Notes: generated by a model not told the origin, from the letters alone. 64,000 nucleotides of DNA from Catellatospora paridis (GCF_009720365.1 NZ_ML769312.1:310001-374000), one strand, 5' to 3'. Positions 34,271 through 44,161 are shown, counted from the first letter of the stretch. Program-made: numbers and translations.

Positions 34271-35020
34271 TCATTCGCGGCCCTTGACGATGCCCGGGTT
34301 GTCGAGGGTGGCACTGACCTGGTCGGCGAGAGTGACCGCGACGAGCCTGGCCTGCAGCGGCGGCGCCGGGCCGGGCCCCGGTCGCATGAGGAACCGGCCG
34401 TAGTAGGCGCCGTTGTGGAACGTGCGCAGCTCGATGTCCTGGTCGGGCAGGCCCAGCCGGTCGACGTCCCACTGCCCGTGCGGCCCGACGATGCTGCCGT
34501 CGGGCTCCAGGCGTGGCGGACGGCCGATCAGCGTGCCGTGTTCGAACCGGCAATCCCGCAGGTTCAGCAGCTCGATGAGCTGCCCTTTCACGTGTTCGAT
34601 CACCTCGCGGGGCGACGCGGCGGTCTGCGCCAGCTTCGCGGTGTCGTGGATGCGGTTCAGGTAGCCGGCGTCGGTGATCGTGATGACCTGTAGCCGGCGC
34701 GCGTATGCCGCCAGTTGCGACACCGCCAGCCCGACGGCGAGCAGCAACACGGTGGTGACGAGATCGGCCCGCTTCGTGATGGCGAACGTCTGGTAGGGCA
34801 GAGTGAAGAAGAAGTCGAACCAGACCGCTGCCGACAGTGCCGCCAGTGCGCCGGCGAGGCGGTGCCCGTTGGCGGCCACCGCGACGATCACGACGACGAG
34901 GATCAGGGCGACATTGGTGTTGGAGACGCTGTCCCGCGCCGGCACCAGAGCCAGCGCCACCACGAACGGGGCCACGAGCGCGGCCACGACGGCGATGCGA
35001 TCCCTTCCCCAGCGAGGCAT
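34271..35020 (-). CDS. DUF4118 (KdpD-like) membrane sensor protein without kinase domain
   Basis: Membrane protein of 249 residues. The N-terminal four-helix bundle (about residues 8-110) with WFDFFFTLPYQTFAI matches DUF4118, the membrane part of the KdpD sensor. The C-terminal soluble part (about 115-249) resembles a degenerate GAF-like sensor (EVIEHVKGQLIELLNLRDCRFEHG). No histidine kinase or output domain is present. The ATG has GGAG and GGAGG upstream; a GTG at 35029 is possible. It is divergent from an ECF41 sigma factor; the function is unknown. Confidence 0.75.
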   Translation of the reverse strand: MPRWGRDRIAVVAALVAPFVVALALVPARDSVSNTNVALILVVVIVAVAANGHRLAGALAALSAAVWFDFFFTLPYQTFAITKRADLVTTVLLLAVGLAVSQLAAYARRLQVITITDAGYLNRIHDTAKLAQTAASPREVIEHVKGQLIELLNLRDCRFEHGTLIGRPPRLEPDGSIVGPHGQWDVDRLGLPDQDIELRTFHNGAYYGRFLMRPGPGPAPPLQARLVAVTLADQVSATLDNPGIVKGRE

Positions 35021-35236
35021 GTCCTCCACTCCATCCGGTCCCCGCCTGTCCCTGGCTTGGAGCAGGCCGCCGCCGACAGCTGGATCAACCAGGTCAGTGA
35101 TGTCAGACGACTTCGGTTCCGCCCTCCGATTCTCGCAAGGAAAGCATCCGCTGCCGGTCGATGCTCGAAATGGCCCGTACCCTCCGGTCGTCCCGAAGGG
35201 CGGCGCCGGCCGCGAGAAGATCGCTAGCATGATGTT

Positions 35237-36178
35237 GTGCCGCGTCTGGACGACCCGTCGGCGGCCGCGCTCGAAGAGGCGGCGGCGGAATTCGCGAGCC
35301 TGCGGCCCCGGCTGTTCGGGATCGCGTACCGGATGCTCGGCAGCGCGGCCGAGGCCGAGGACATCGTGCAGGAGGCATGGCTGCGGTGGCAGAACTACGA
35401 CCGTGACACCGTGCGCGATCCGCCGGCGTTCCTCGCCACGACGACGACACGGCTCGCGATCAACGCGCTCCGATCCGCTCGTGCGCGCCGCGAGACATAT
35501 GTCGGGCCGTGGTTGCCCGAACCGGTTGATACCAGTGCAGACCCGGCGTTGGGTGCAGAAACCGGCGAGGCGCTCGAATTCGCGATCCTGGTGCTGATGG
35601 AGAAGCTGTCGCCGACCGAACGCGCCGCGTATGTGCTCCGCGAGGCCTTCCACTACCCGTATGAGCAGATCGCCGGCATCGTGCAGGCGACCGAGGACAA
35701 CGCCCGTCAGCTGGTCAGCCGCGCTCGCAAGCGCGTCGCGACCCAGGGCCGCGAAACCGTGCGCCCCACCGAGCAGCGGCGGATGCTGACGGCCTTCCTG
35801 AACGCCGCCCGGAAGGGCGACCTCTCCGCGCTGGAGGAGGTCCTCGCGGCGGACGTCGTCAGCTACTCCGACGGCGGCGGAGCGGTCCGCGCCGCGAAGA
35901 TCCCCGTGTCCGGCCGGACCACGGTGGCGAAGTTCGTCGCGGCGTTCGCGCCGACCTTCTGGACCGGCGCCGAACTCACCTGGATCGAGGCCAACGGCCG
36001 GCCGGCGGTGCTGGCCTCACGCGACGGCGCCCCCTTCGTACTGGTCACGATCAGCGCCGACAGTGCCGGCGTCGAGCAGGTCATGTGGGTGATGAACCCC
36101 GCCAAACTCGCCCGGATCTCCACGGCGCGGCCCACCCCGGCCGAGCCGACGCGGCAAAACCCCGCGCAGAACACGTGA
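35237..36178 (+). CDS. ECF41-type RNA polymerase sigma factor (SigJ-like)
   Basis: Second ECF41 sigma factor of the window, 313 residues. Region 2 reads LFGIAYRMLGSAAEAEDIVQEAWLRW, the linker RARRETYVGPWLPEPV, and region 4 KLSPTERAAYVLREAFHYPYEQIAGIV. The SnoaL-like C-terminal domain contains SYSDGGG. The GTG start follows TAGCAT (35225-35230) by 6 nt, so it is leaderless. The gene directly downstream (NmrA-like SDR) has an ECF41-type promoter and is the probable target. Confidence 0.93.
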   Translation: MPRLDDPSAAALEEAAAEFASLRPRLFGIAYRMLGSAAEAEDIVQEAWLRWQNYDRDTVRDPPAFLATTTTRLAINALRSARARRETYVGPWLPEPVDTSADPALGAETGEALEFAILVLMEKLSPTERAAYVLREAFHYPYEQIAGIVQATEDNARQLVSRARKRVATQGRETVRPTEQRRMLTAFLNAARKGDLSALEEVLAADVVSYSDGGGAVRAAKIPVSGRTTVAKFVAAFAPTFWTGAELTWIEANGRPAVLASRDGAPFVLVTISADSAGVEQVMWVMNPAKLARISTARPTPAEPTRQNPAQNT

Positions 36179-36246
36179 GCAAGGCGGATTGACGGGCAGC
36201 TGCGACACCGCACGACACCTCGACGTCGAGGAATCTCGCGCCGGAC

Positions 36247-36273
36247 TGTCACAGACCGGCGGGCTGCCCTGTC
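36247..36273 (+). promoter_or_regulatory. ECF41-type promoter of the SDR gene
   Basis: TGTCACA (36247-36253), the exact ECF41 -35 consensus, is followed after 16 nt by TGTC (36270-36273), close to the CGTC -10. It lies about 55 nt upstream of the SDR start codon and downstream of the sigma factor gene. Confidence 0.68.
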
Positions 36274-36325
36274 TTAGCTGGTGGAGGGACGGTGCGAGCC
36301 GCCCCTCGCGCACAGGAGGTCAGTC

Positions 36326-37081
36326 ATGAAGATCGTGGTGATCGGCGGCACCGGTCTGATCGGGTCGAAGCTCGTGGCGGGGCTCGGGGAACAGGGCCAC
36401 GAAGCGGTGGCGGCGTCGCCGAACACAGGGGTCAACACTCTCACCGGCGAGGGGCTCGCCGACGCCCTGTCCGGCGCGAGCGTCGTGGTCGACGTGTCGA
36501 ACTCGCCCTCCTTCGAGGCGGACGCGGTGATGGAGTTCTTCGAGACGTCGACCCGCAACCTGCTCGCCGCGGAGGCTGCGGCGGGTGTCGGTCACCACGT
36601 GGCGCTGTCGGTGGTGGGCACCGACCGGCTGCAGCAGAGCGGCTACTTCCGGGCCAAGAGCGCCCAGGAGAAGCTGATCGAAAGCTCGACGGTCCCGTAT
36701 TCGATCGTGCACGCGACGCAGTTCTTCGAGTTCGTACGCAGCATGGCCGACGCGGCGACCGACGGCAGCACGGTCCGCTTCGCGCCGGTGCTCTTCCAGC
36801 CCATCGCGGGCGACGACGTCGCCGGTGCCGTCGGCCGGGTCGCCGTGGGCACGCCGCTGAACGGGATGGTCGAGGTCGGCGGACCGGAGCAGGTGCGGAT
36901 GGACGAGTTCTTCCGCGACGCCCTGGCCGAACGTGGCGACCCGCGGGAAGTGGTGGCCGACCCGAACGCCGACTACTTCGGCGCCGAGCTGGGTGAGCGG
37001 ACCCTCGTGGCGAGCCCCGGCGCGACCATCGGCGAGACCCGTTACCGCGACTGGCCGGGCCGGACCGCGCCCGCGAAGTGA
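36326..37081 (+). CDS. NmrA/atypical SDR family NAD(P)-binding protein
   Basis: Rossmann-fold protein of 251 residues. GGTGLIGSKL (residues 7-16) is the nucleotide-binding GxxGxxG motif. The YxxxK catalytic pair is represented by GYFRAKSAQEKL (about residues 112-123). Family members are NAD(P)H sensors or reductases of unknown substrate, and they are frequent neighbours of ECF41 sigma factors. The ATG follows AGGAGG. Regulation by the preceding sigma factor is inferred from the promoter. Confidence 0.88.
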   Translation: MKIVVIGGTGLIGSKLVAGLGEQGHEAVAASPNTGVNTLTGEGLADALSGASVVVDVSNSPSFEADAVMEFFETSTRNLLAAEAAAGVGHHVALSVVGTDRLQQSGYFRAKSAQEKLIESSTVPYSIVHATQFFEFVRSMADAATDGSTVRFAPVLFQPIAGDDVAGAVGRVAVGTPLNGMVEVGGPEQVRMDEFFRDALAERGDPREVVADPNADYFGAELGERTLVASPGATIGETRYRDWPGRTAPAK

Positions 37082-37212
37082 CCCGGCCGCACCACGGCCC
37101 CATGGCCTGACCTGACGAACGCCTCGCCCGTCGGCACGTGCAAACGGGTGAGGCCGAACCACCTGGCCGTCGTCCGGACCGGCCGACGATCACGCACTCA
37201 CGGAGGACATAG

Positions 37213-37470
37213 ATGAGCACCCCGACCGGCGAGAACGCCTTTCTGCACGATCTCGCCGACGAAGTCAAGGCCGAGCTGACCGTGGCCGAGTCCAGCCCGT
37301 CCGAGGAGGAGGCGGCCGAAGTGCCCATGGACGAGTGGATGTTCGATCCGGCGTACACCCAGAGCGAGGAGGTCGGCCTCCGCAACCTGCTCGGCGCCGT
37401 GGCGGCGCTGGAGGACGACGCCCGACCCGACGACACCGGCCGCGCGCCGGGGCGTCCGAGGTCGGCATGA
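37213..37470 (+). CDS. Small acidic hypothetical protein before peroxidase
   Basis: An 85-residue, Glu/Asp-rich protein with a strong GGAGG ribosome binding site 6 nt before the ATG and normal high-GC codon use, so it is very likely translated. The middle reads EVPMDEWMFDPAYTQSEEVGLRNLLGAVAALED. No cysteine, signal peptide or known motif was seen. Its stop lies 59 nt before the likely peroxidase start, suggesting co-expression. It could be an accessory or substrate of the peroxidase (speculative). Confidence 0.72.
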   Translation: MSTPTGENAFLHDLADEVKAELTVAESSPSEEEAAEVPMDEWMFDPAYTQSEEVGLRNLLGAVAALEDDARPDDTGRAPGRPRSA

Positions 37471-37529
37471 CGGCGCGACATCTGCTCAACCCGTCCGAAC
37501 CGGGCCCCACCCGGGCATACGCTCGGCAG

Positions 37530-38921
37530 GTGAGCAGCGCTCCCGCACACCCGCACGGCAGCCGGGTGGCCGCCCGCGACCACTGCCTAAGCATGGCCCG
37601 TGCGGTCGACCGGCCCACCGGGGCAGCGCGCTACGGCCGCATGTTCCCGGGCCTCGCCCCGCTGGGCACCGACCCGGAGCTGCTGGTGCGGGCGGGCGTC
37701 GACGGCGGGGTCTGCGACGCCACCGCGGTTCTGGACCGGCTCGGTCCCGGCCGCGACGACGCCGCCGACGCCGCTGGATGGCCCTTCTTCGGCCAGCTCG
37801 TCGCCCACGACATCACCGCCGACCGTTCACCCATCATGGGCGGCGTCGATCCGGAGGCGCTGCGCAACGCCCGCGCCCCCAAGCTCAACCTGGAGATGCT
37901 CTACTCCGACGGCCCGGTCGGCTCGCCGTATCTGTACGACCTGCACGACGCGGCCAAGTTCCTGCTCGGGCCGGACGGCGGCGACGTGCAGCGCAACGCC
38001 CAGGGTGTCGCGCTGATCGGCGACCCCCGTAACGACTCGCACCTGTTCGCGCTGTCGCTGCACATCGCGTTGCTGCGCGCGCACAACCGCATCGTCGACC
38101 TGCTCCGCGCGGCCGACGTGCCCGAGTCCGACGTGTTCGACAAGGCGCGCATCACGCTCACCTGGCACTACCAGTGGATCGTCGTGCACGACTTCCTGCC
38201 GCGCCTGGTCGGAGCCGACCTGGTCGAGCAGGTGCTGGCCGAGGGCGGCCGGTGGTTCGCGCCGCCGACGGGGCAGGCGTACATCCCGCTGGAGTTCGCC
38301 GACGCCGCGTTCCGCTACGGGCACGGCCAGATCCGGCACACCTACCGGCTCGTCGACGGCGGCCCCGCGGTGCCGCTCTTTCCCGACCTGGTCGGGTTCG
38401 GCCCGCTGCCCGCCGACCGCCGCCTGGACCTCGCGCAGGTCTTCGACCTGCCCGGCCACCCACCGGCGCAGCGGGCCAAGCGCCTCGACGGGCGGCTCGC
38501 CGCCAGCCTCATCGGCCTGCCTGAGCAGGTCACCGGCGCGGTCGACACCGCCGCCTACCGTTCCCTGGCGGTCCGTGACCTGCTACGCGGCGACACCACG
38601 GCGCTGCCCAGCGGCGAGGCGGTCGCCCGGCTGCTGGGCGTGGACCCGCTGACCGCCGACGAGCTGGAGCAGAGCTGGCCGCAGGGCACCCCGCTGTGGT
38701 TCTACATCCTCAAGGAGGCCGAGCACCGCGGCGGCGGCGACCGGCTCGGCCCGGTCGGCGGCCGCATCGTCGCGGAGGTCCTCATCGGTCTGCAGCGCGC
38801 CGATGCGGTGAGCTACCTGAGCCTGGAACCGGACTGGCAGCCGAACCTGCCTGCGGCCGGGCCGGACTTCGGCATGGCCGACCTGCTCACCCTCGGCATC
38901 GACGGCGTCCCGACGGCGTGA
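37530..38921 (+). CDS. Animal-type heme peroxidase family protein
   Basis: Heme peroxidase of 463 residues in the myeloperoxidase/cyclooxygenase superfamily. The distal His lies in FGQLVAHDITAD (about residue 94). NDSHLFALSLHIALLRAHNRIVDLL carries the helix with a conserved Arg-x-HN, and FRYGHGQIRHTYRLVDG holds the proximal His. No signal peptide is present. The GTG start was chosen because TACGCT (37518-37523) ends 6 nt upstream and the earlier ATG at 37467 (overlapping the preceding stop as ATGA) adds only poorly coding sequence. Substrates are unknown. Confidence 0.88.
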   Translation: MSSAPAHPHGSRVAARDHCLSMARAVDRPTGAARYGRMFPGLAPLGTDPELLVRAGVDGGVCDATAVLDRLGPGRDDAADAAGWPFFGQLVAHDITADRSPIMGGVDPEALRNARAPKLNLEMLYSDGPVGSPYLYDLHDAAKFLLGPDGGDVQRNAQGVALIGDPRNDSHLFALSLHIALLRAHNRIVDLLRAADVPESDVFDKARITLTWHYQWIVVHDFLPRLVGADLVEQVLAEGGRWFAPPTGQAYIPLEFADAAFRYGHGQIRHTYRLVDGGPAVPLFPDLVGFGPLPADRRLDLAQVFDLPGHPPAQRAKRLDGRLAASLIGLPEQVTGAVDTAAYRSLAVRDLLRGDTTALPSGEAVARLLGVDPLTADELEQSWPQGTPLWFYILKEAEHRGGGDRLGPVGGRIVAEVLIGLQRADAVSYLSLEPDWQPNLPAAGPDFGMADLLTLGIDGVPTA

Positions 38922-38993
38922 CTGCGTCTCGGCCCGGTCGGGCGAGCCACGCGAGCGGAAGAAATCCACCACGATCTGTTTCGGAGGCGTCCC

Positions 38994-39407
38994 ATGGCAG
39001 ACAGCGACCCGCAGGAGCTGCGATCGACGGCGTTCACCATGCTTCAGGAGGTGGTTCCGCCATTCATCCCGGCAGGCGCGCACGCGATGACCATCGTCGT
39101 CGAATATCCGCCGGGAAGTCCCGGCACGCCGCCACACCGGCATTCCGGCCCGGCATTCGGTTACGTGCTGGCGGGCGAGATGGTGTTCGAGCTGGAAGGA
39201 GAGCCCCAGCGGGTGGTACGCGCCGGCGAGGTGTTCTGGGAACCGGGCGGTGACGTCATCCACTACCAGGACGGCAACAACCGCGACGACACGGCGGTGC
39301 GGTTCACCGTCACCATGCTGTGCGAACCGGGCAAGCCGATGCTCGTCCTGGTGGACGAGGAGGAACTGGCCCAGCGCAGGGACCGGCGTGCCCCCAGGCC
39401 GTCGTGA
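38994..39407 (+). CDS. Cupin domain-containing protein
   Basis: Single-domain cupin of 137 residues. Motif 1 is PPHRHSGPAFGYVLAGEMVFELEG with two His and a downstream Glu as metal ligands, and motif 2 is AGEVFWEPGGDVIHYQDGN with the third His. Such small cupins are metal-dependent dioxygenases, isomerases or sensors. It has GGAGG 7 nt before the ATG and may share a transcript with the peroxidase gene 72 nt upstream. Confidence 0.9.
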   Translation: MADSDPQELRSTAFTMLQEVVPPFIPAGAHAMTIVVEYPPGSPGTPPHRHSGPAFGYVLAGEMVFELEGEPQRVVRAGEVFWEPGGDVIHYQDGNNRDDTAVRFTVTMLCEPGKPMLVLVDEEELAQRRDRRAPRPS

Positions 39408-40308
39408 GCCGTGTGGAGGCGCACCGGCCGCCGCGCTGCCGGAGCGCCCGCCGACCGCTGCGCGATGGGCCGCGGCCCAGGTCGCGGCGGTGGCGGACAG
39501 CCCACGGCAGCGCATCGCGCTGCTGGCCCGCACCTACCGCGGGCCCTACGGCCGAGCTCCGCGGCACCTGCCGTTCCGGCGGGCCGCGATGTCGTTCATG
39601 CGCTGGCAGGCCGACCGCGGGGTGCTCGACCCGCTGACCGCGCGGCCGCCCGGCAGCCGCTGGTGGCGCGCCGTGAACGACCGGCTGCTGCGCGACGGCT
39701 GCGAGGCGATGGCCCGCTCGGGCGGCATGCCGGGGCAGCCGTCGTCGCCGGCCGTCGGCTTGTGGACCGCCTTCGTCGATCGGCCGACGGCCCGCAACTG
39801 GTACCGGGCCCACAACGCCAGCATCGTCTGCGGATACCTGGGCAACCGGGATCTCGCCGAGCGGGAGTCGATGCCGGAGCGGTTCTTCCTCAACGTCGTG
39901 CTGCTCCGGGTGTTGTACGCGCACGCGCTGGTCGCCGCACCCAAGCTGGCCCTGGGCAGGCTGGCCGTGCTGGGCCGATTCCTCGGGGACCCGCGGCTGG
40001 GCATGACCGGGGTGTTCCTGTCGCTCGGCCGCGTCCTGCCCGGCCGCTACCCGCCCGCGGCGGACCTGCAGGCCTACCTCGCCCACGAACACCGCCTGGG
40101 GCGGCTGCTCGATTACGGTGTGATCCAGCCACGGCTGCAACTGCTGTACGACTGGTCGGCCGGGGAGCTGGACCTGCCGGGGCTCGGCGACCTCGTCCGC
40201 GACGGCAACCCCACTTACGCCTGGTCGTACGCCGACCGGCACGTCTGGGCGCCGCCCGGCGGATCGCTGCCACGCACTCTGGGACGTGTCACCGCTCCCC
40301 GGCCATGA
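39388..40308 (+). CDS. Hypothetical protein
   Basis: A 306-residue protein that I cannot place. It is Arg-, Trp- and Leu-rich, with a helical region MPERFFLNVVLLRVLYAHALVAAPKLALGRLAVLGRFLGD that could associate with membranes and a segment WTAFVDRPTARNWYRAHNASIVCGYL. The GTG start, overlapping the cupin gene by 20 nt and with AGGGA upstream, is the best option; later starts are possible. Codon use supports a real gene. Grouped with peroxidase and cupin genes, it may belong to the same oxidative pathway (inference). Confidence 0.62.
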   Translation: MPPGRREPCGGAPAAALPERPPTAARWAAAQVAAVADSPRQRIALLARTYRGPYGRAPRHLPFRRAAMSFMRWQADRGVLDPLTARPPGSRWWRAVNDRLLRDGCEAMARSGGMPGQPSSPAVGLWTAFVDRPTARNWYRAHNASIVCGYLGNRDLAERESMPERFFLNVVLLRVLYAHALVAAPKLALGRLAVLGRFLGDPRLGMTGVFLSLGRVLPGRYPPAADLQAYLAHEHRLGRLLDYGVIQPRLQLLYDWSAGELDLPGLGDLVRDGNPTYAWSYADRHVWAPPGGSLPRTLGRVTAPRP

Positions 40309-40327
40309 CGGAGCCGCGACCGTGGTA

Positions 40328-41029
40328 TCAGGCCCGGGGCAGGCGGCTCCACTGTGCCGTCGGGCGGCCGTCGAGCCGCCACGGGTGACCGCTGGCGCGC
40401 GGCCAGCCGGCAGGGGAGTCCTCCCAGCTCTCCTGGCGGCCGTACGCCGTCAGGTCCAGGGCGTGATAGCTGGTCATGAGCGCCTCGACGCCCCGCCCGG
40501 TCGTCCAGTAGGTCTCGTAGACCTGGTCGCCGTCGCGCAGATAGCAGGCGATGAACCCGAAGTCGCGGCCGTCGGCCAGGGCCGGATCGGCGTCGCGGGC
40601 CGAATACCAGGGGAACGGATAACCCATGAACTGCGCGAACGCGGCGCTGTCGGGGTAGGGGCCCTGGCAGAACACGGCGTAGGTGACGTCCCGGGCGTGC
40701 AGGTAGTCCAGCAGCTGCACGTGGCAGGTCGAGAACGTGCAGCCTTCGCACTGCCCCTCGAACGACGCGCCGTCGTGCCACATGTGGAAGTACGCGATGA
40801 GCATGCGGCGTCCCTCGAACACGTCCACCAGCGGAGTCCGACCGCTGGGGCCATGCACGGCGACCGGCGGCACGGGGGTCATCGGCAGGCGGCGGCGGGC
40901 AGCGGCGATGGCATCTCCTTCGCGCGTGTGGGCCTTCTCCCGGGCCAGGAGTTCGTCGCGGGCACGCAGCCAGGTCTGCCGGTCGACGACCGGCGGGCTC
41001 GCGGCGCCGGACACTGGATGTGTCGTCAT
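40328..41029 (-). CDS. DUF899 thioredoxin-fold protein
   Basis: A 233-residue protein of the DUF899 family, a thioredoxin-like fold. Typical elements are LLAREKAHTREGDAIAAARRRLPM, the CEGCTFSTCH segment with its cysteines (about residues 95-104) and the C-terminal YETYWTTGRGVEALMTSYHALD. The biochemical role of DUF899 is not established. It is divergent from a SigG-like sigma factor, a pairing often seen in actinomycetes, so it is probably under its control. The ATG follows GAGAGG. Confidence 0.87.
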   Translation of the reverse strand: MTTHPVSGAASPPVVDRQTWLRARDELLAREKAHTREGDAIAAARRRLPMTPVPPVAVHGPSGRTPLVDVFEGRRMLIAYFHMWHDGASFEGQCEGCTFSTCHVQLLDYLHARDVTYAVFCQGPYPDSAAFAQFMGYPFPWYSARDADPALADGRDFGFIACYLRDGDQVYETYWTTGRGVEALMTSYHALDLTAYGRQESWEDSPAGWPRASGHPWRLDGRPTAQWSRLPRA

Positions 41030-41165
41030 GGTGGCGTCCTCTCAAGGATCGGATCGGTCACTGTTCAGACGAGCGAGGGCGGCAGCCGTCATCGGTCACC
41101 GATGAAGATTGGCCTTCTCGATCGTCAGTACAGTCATGGCGACGACCGAACTCCGGGAGAACCGC

Positions 41166-42081
<916 letters not shown>

Positions 42082-42086
<5 letters not shown>

Positions 42087-42104
42087 GCGCAGGTTCCGCT
42101 CAGG
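42082..42104. terminator. Compact convergent terminator overlapping both stop codons
   Basis: CCTGAGCG and its complement form an 8-bp stem with a 7-nt loop that includes the stop codons of the sigma factor and the SARP gene. Confidence 0.6.
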
Positions 42105-43428
42105 CGGCGCAGGTCACCAGGCTGCACCAGCGGCGCATGCTGGTCTCGTCCATGAACAGCCACCGGCAGTGGGACTCGGCGCAGGACCGCACGGTCAGCC
42201 GGCGCGGGTCGGCGAGCAGTTCGGCGGCGCTCCACGCGGCGGCGTGCAGCGGCAGGCGCAGTCCGGCGTCCAGGCCGGGCCGCCAGCGTCCGCCACCGGT
42301 CTCGTCCCGGGTGTACTCCAGCGTCTTGGCGGCCGCCTCGGCAGCCCTGGCGACCGCGTCGAACGCGGCGTGGTCGGCGTGCCCGTTGAGGCAGGCGTAC
42401 ACCTGCGCGCGAAGTGTCCGCGCCTGTTCCAGGGTCCGGTCGGCCTCGGCCGGGTCGCGGCCGGCGAGCGTGAGCAGGCGGCTGACCGTCGGGTCGTCGG
42501 CGAGCCCGATGTAGCCGGACCACACGGCGAAGGTGCTGTAGCCGCGAAGCCACTCGGCGCTGGGCGGGGCCGGCGACGGGAGGCCCCAGCCGGCGAAGGT
42601 GTTGCAGAAGTCGAGCGCGGGATGCCCGCCGACGGTCCAGGGCAGCATCTCCTCGCGGACCCGCACCTCGTACACCGCGCGGCGTGGCTGGTCGAGGCGC
42701 GCATCGTTGCGGAGGATGCGCCGGTGCAGTTCCTGCAGGTCGGGGCCGGGGTCGACGCCGAGCTCGGTGGCCAGGGCCTTGCGGGTGGCCTCGTACAACA
42801 GCAGGGCGTCGGCCTGGCGGGCGGCGCGGTAGTGGGCGGTCATCAGGATGCCGACGAGCCGTTCGCGCAGGGGGAACACTTCGGCGAGCTCAGCCAGGTC
42901 CTTGACGACGCGGGCGTGCCTGCCGAGGTCGAGGTGCGCTTCGGCGCGCGTTTCGACGGCCACCAACCGGGCCTCGTCGAGCTGCCCGTCGAGCCGGTGC
43001 CGCAGCGCTTCGTCGGCCACGTCGGCCAGTAGCGGCCCCCGCCACAGCCGCAACGCGCCGTCGAGCAGGGCCGCTCGCGCCGCGGGATCGGCGGCGTCCA
43101 GCCCCTGCTGCACGGTGCGGTGGAAGTCGGTGACGTCGACGCGGTGGTCGTCGGCCTCGACGAGGTATCCGTCCGCGCGCGTGGTGATGCGCACGCCGTA
43201 CGGGCTCAGCGCCGCCCGCAGGCGGCCCACGTAGGTGTACACGGCGCCGCGCGCCGAGGCCGGAGCGCTGCCGTTCCACAGCAGGTTGATGAGGCGGTCG
43301 ATGGTGACCAGGTGCCCGAGGTCGAGCAGCAGCAGGGCCAGCAGGCAGCGTTCCTGGCGGCGGCTGGCGATCTCCACGAGACGGCCGTCGTGGCAGGCCT
43401 CGAACGGGCCGAGCAGGCGGAACTCCAT
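42100..43428 (-). CDS. SARP-BTAD regulator fused to an ABATE/CGNR-like domain
   Basis: Regulator of 442 residues with an unusual architecture. The N-terminal winged helix (MEFRLLGPFEACHDGRLVEIASRRQ) and BTAD domain (about residues 95-240, ending ELGVDPGPDLQELHRRIL) are typical SARP. Instead of NB-ARC, a stress-response ABATE-like domain follows (WTVGGHPALDFCNTFAGW..., about 265-400). It ends in CAESHCRWLFMDETSMRRWCSLVTC, the CGNR zinc finger in which the final GNR is replaced by AA-stop. All four zinc Cys remain. Target genes are unknown. The ATG lacks a clear ribosome binding site. Confidence 0.85.
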   Translation of the reverse strand: MEFRLLGPFEACHDGRLVEIASRRQERCLLALLLLDLGHLVTIDRLINLLWNGSAPASARGAVYTYVGRLRAALSPYGVRITTRADGYLVEADDHRVDVTDFHRTVQQGLDAADPAARAALLDGALRLWRGPLLADVADEALRHRLDGQLDEARLVAVETRAEAHLDLGRHARVVKDLAELAEVFPLRERLVGILMTAHYRAARQADALLLYEATRKALATELGVDPGPDLQELHRRILRNDARLDQPRRAVYEVRVREEMLPWTVGGHPALDFCNTFAGWGLPSPAPPSAEWLRGYSTFAVWSGYIGLADDPTVSRLLTLAGRDPAEADRTLEQARTLRAQVYACLNGHADHAAFDAVARAAEAAAKTLEYTRDETGGGRWRPGLDAGLRLPLHAAAWSAAELLADPRRLTVRSCAESHCRWLFMDETSMRRWCSLVTCAA

Positions 43429-43630
43429 ACCGGTAGGACGCTCGGCCCCACCCGAGTGGTTGACCTTGCCGCGTGTCGAGGAGGTGGTGAGGCGTGCCAC
43501 GAAGCCGGCGTGTCGCCGCCGCCGGCTTGGGTGAGTCGTCCTATTAGTCCTTTTCCGATGGTCAGGCCGTGGTGAGTCGGCCGCGCCAGGCTGTCCCGGC
43601 ACGTGACGAAGCAACAGGAAGGAAGCGTTC

Positions 43631-44161
43631 ATGCGTCGAGCAGTCATCGCGGCCGCGGTCATGGTCACCGCGCTGCTGGCCGGGGCCGCGCCGGCCCAGG
43701 CCACCGAACTGGCCGGCGGAGCCGGTGCGCACGGCGGCTGGGTGCCGGCCCCGTCAACCGCCTTCGAGCAGCCTGCCGGGGCTCGCTGCGACTTCGCCAT
43801 CCGCAGTGAGCCGATCCGGGACGAGGTGCGCAAGCTCGTCCTGGACACGTACGCCGACGGCAAGCCGAAGCGCGACCTGTACGCCGGTGACCTCATCGTC
43901 AAGTACACCAACCTGGAGACGGGGGCGTTCACGGAGGTCGACGCGAGCGGCACGGCGATGGTCGAGTACGGCACGGACGGGTCGATGACCTACTACGTGG
44001 TCGGCCCGGTGATCTTCGGGTTCCGGGCGGACGGCAGCACCCTGCCGCGCGGCATGTGGCTGATCGACGGCGTCTACAGCGTCGCGTTCACGCCCACGTT
44101 CCAGAAGACCCTCACGATGGTCCACGGCACGACGACCAACCTCTGCACGCTCGTGGACTGA
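43631..44161 (+). CDS. Secreted hypothetical protein
   Basis: A 176-residue protein with a signal peptide (residues 1-25, ending AQA-TE). The mature part has two cysteines (CDFAIRSEPIRDEV near residue 53 and NLCTLVD at the end), probably joined, and a beta-rich pattern. I do not recognise a named family, although small secreted proteins of this form are common in actinomycetes. The ATG follows GGAAGGAAG. The upstream 200 bases (43429-43630) contain no other gene. Confidence 0.75.
   Translation: MRRAVIAAAVMVTALLAGAAPAQATELAGGAGAHGGWVPAPSTAFEQPAGARCDFAIRSEPIRDEVRKLVLDTYADGKPKRDLYAGDLIVKYTNLETGAFTEVDASGTAMVEYGTDGSMTYYVVGPVIFGFRADGSTLPRGMWLIDGVYSVAFTPTFQKTLTMVHGTTTNLCTLVD

Noticed and set aside
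37467-37529. ATGA-overlapping start for the heme peroxidase
   Set aside because: Third-position G/C drops in these 21 codons and a TACGCT -10 box sits within them, so the region looks like promoter; kept as an alternative.
41109-41165. Earlier ATG starts for the SigG-like sigma factor
   Set aside because: They lie before or within 2 nt of the TACAGT -10 box and have no ribosome binding site; 41166 has GGGAG at ideal spacing.
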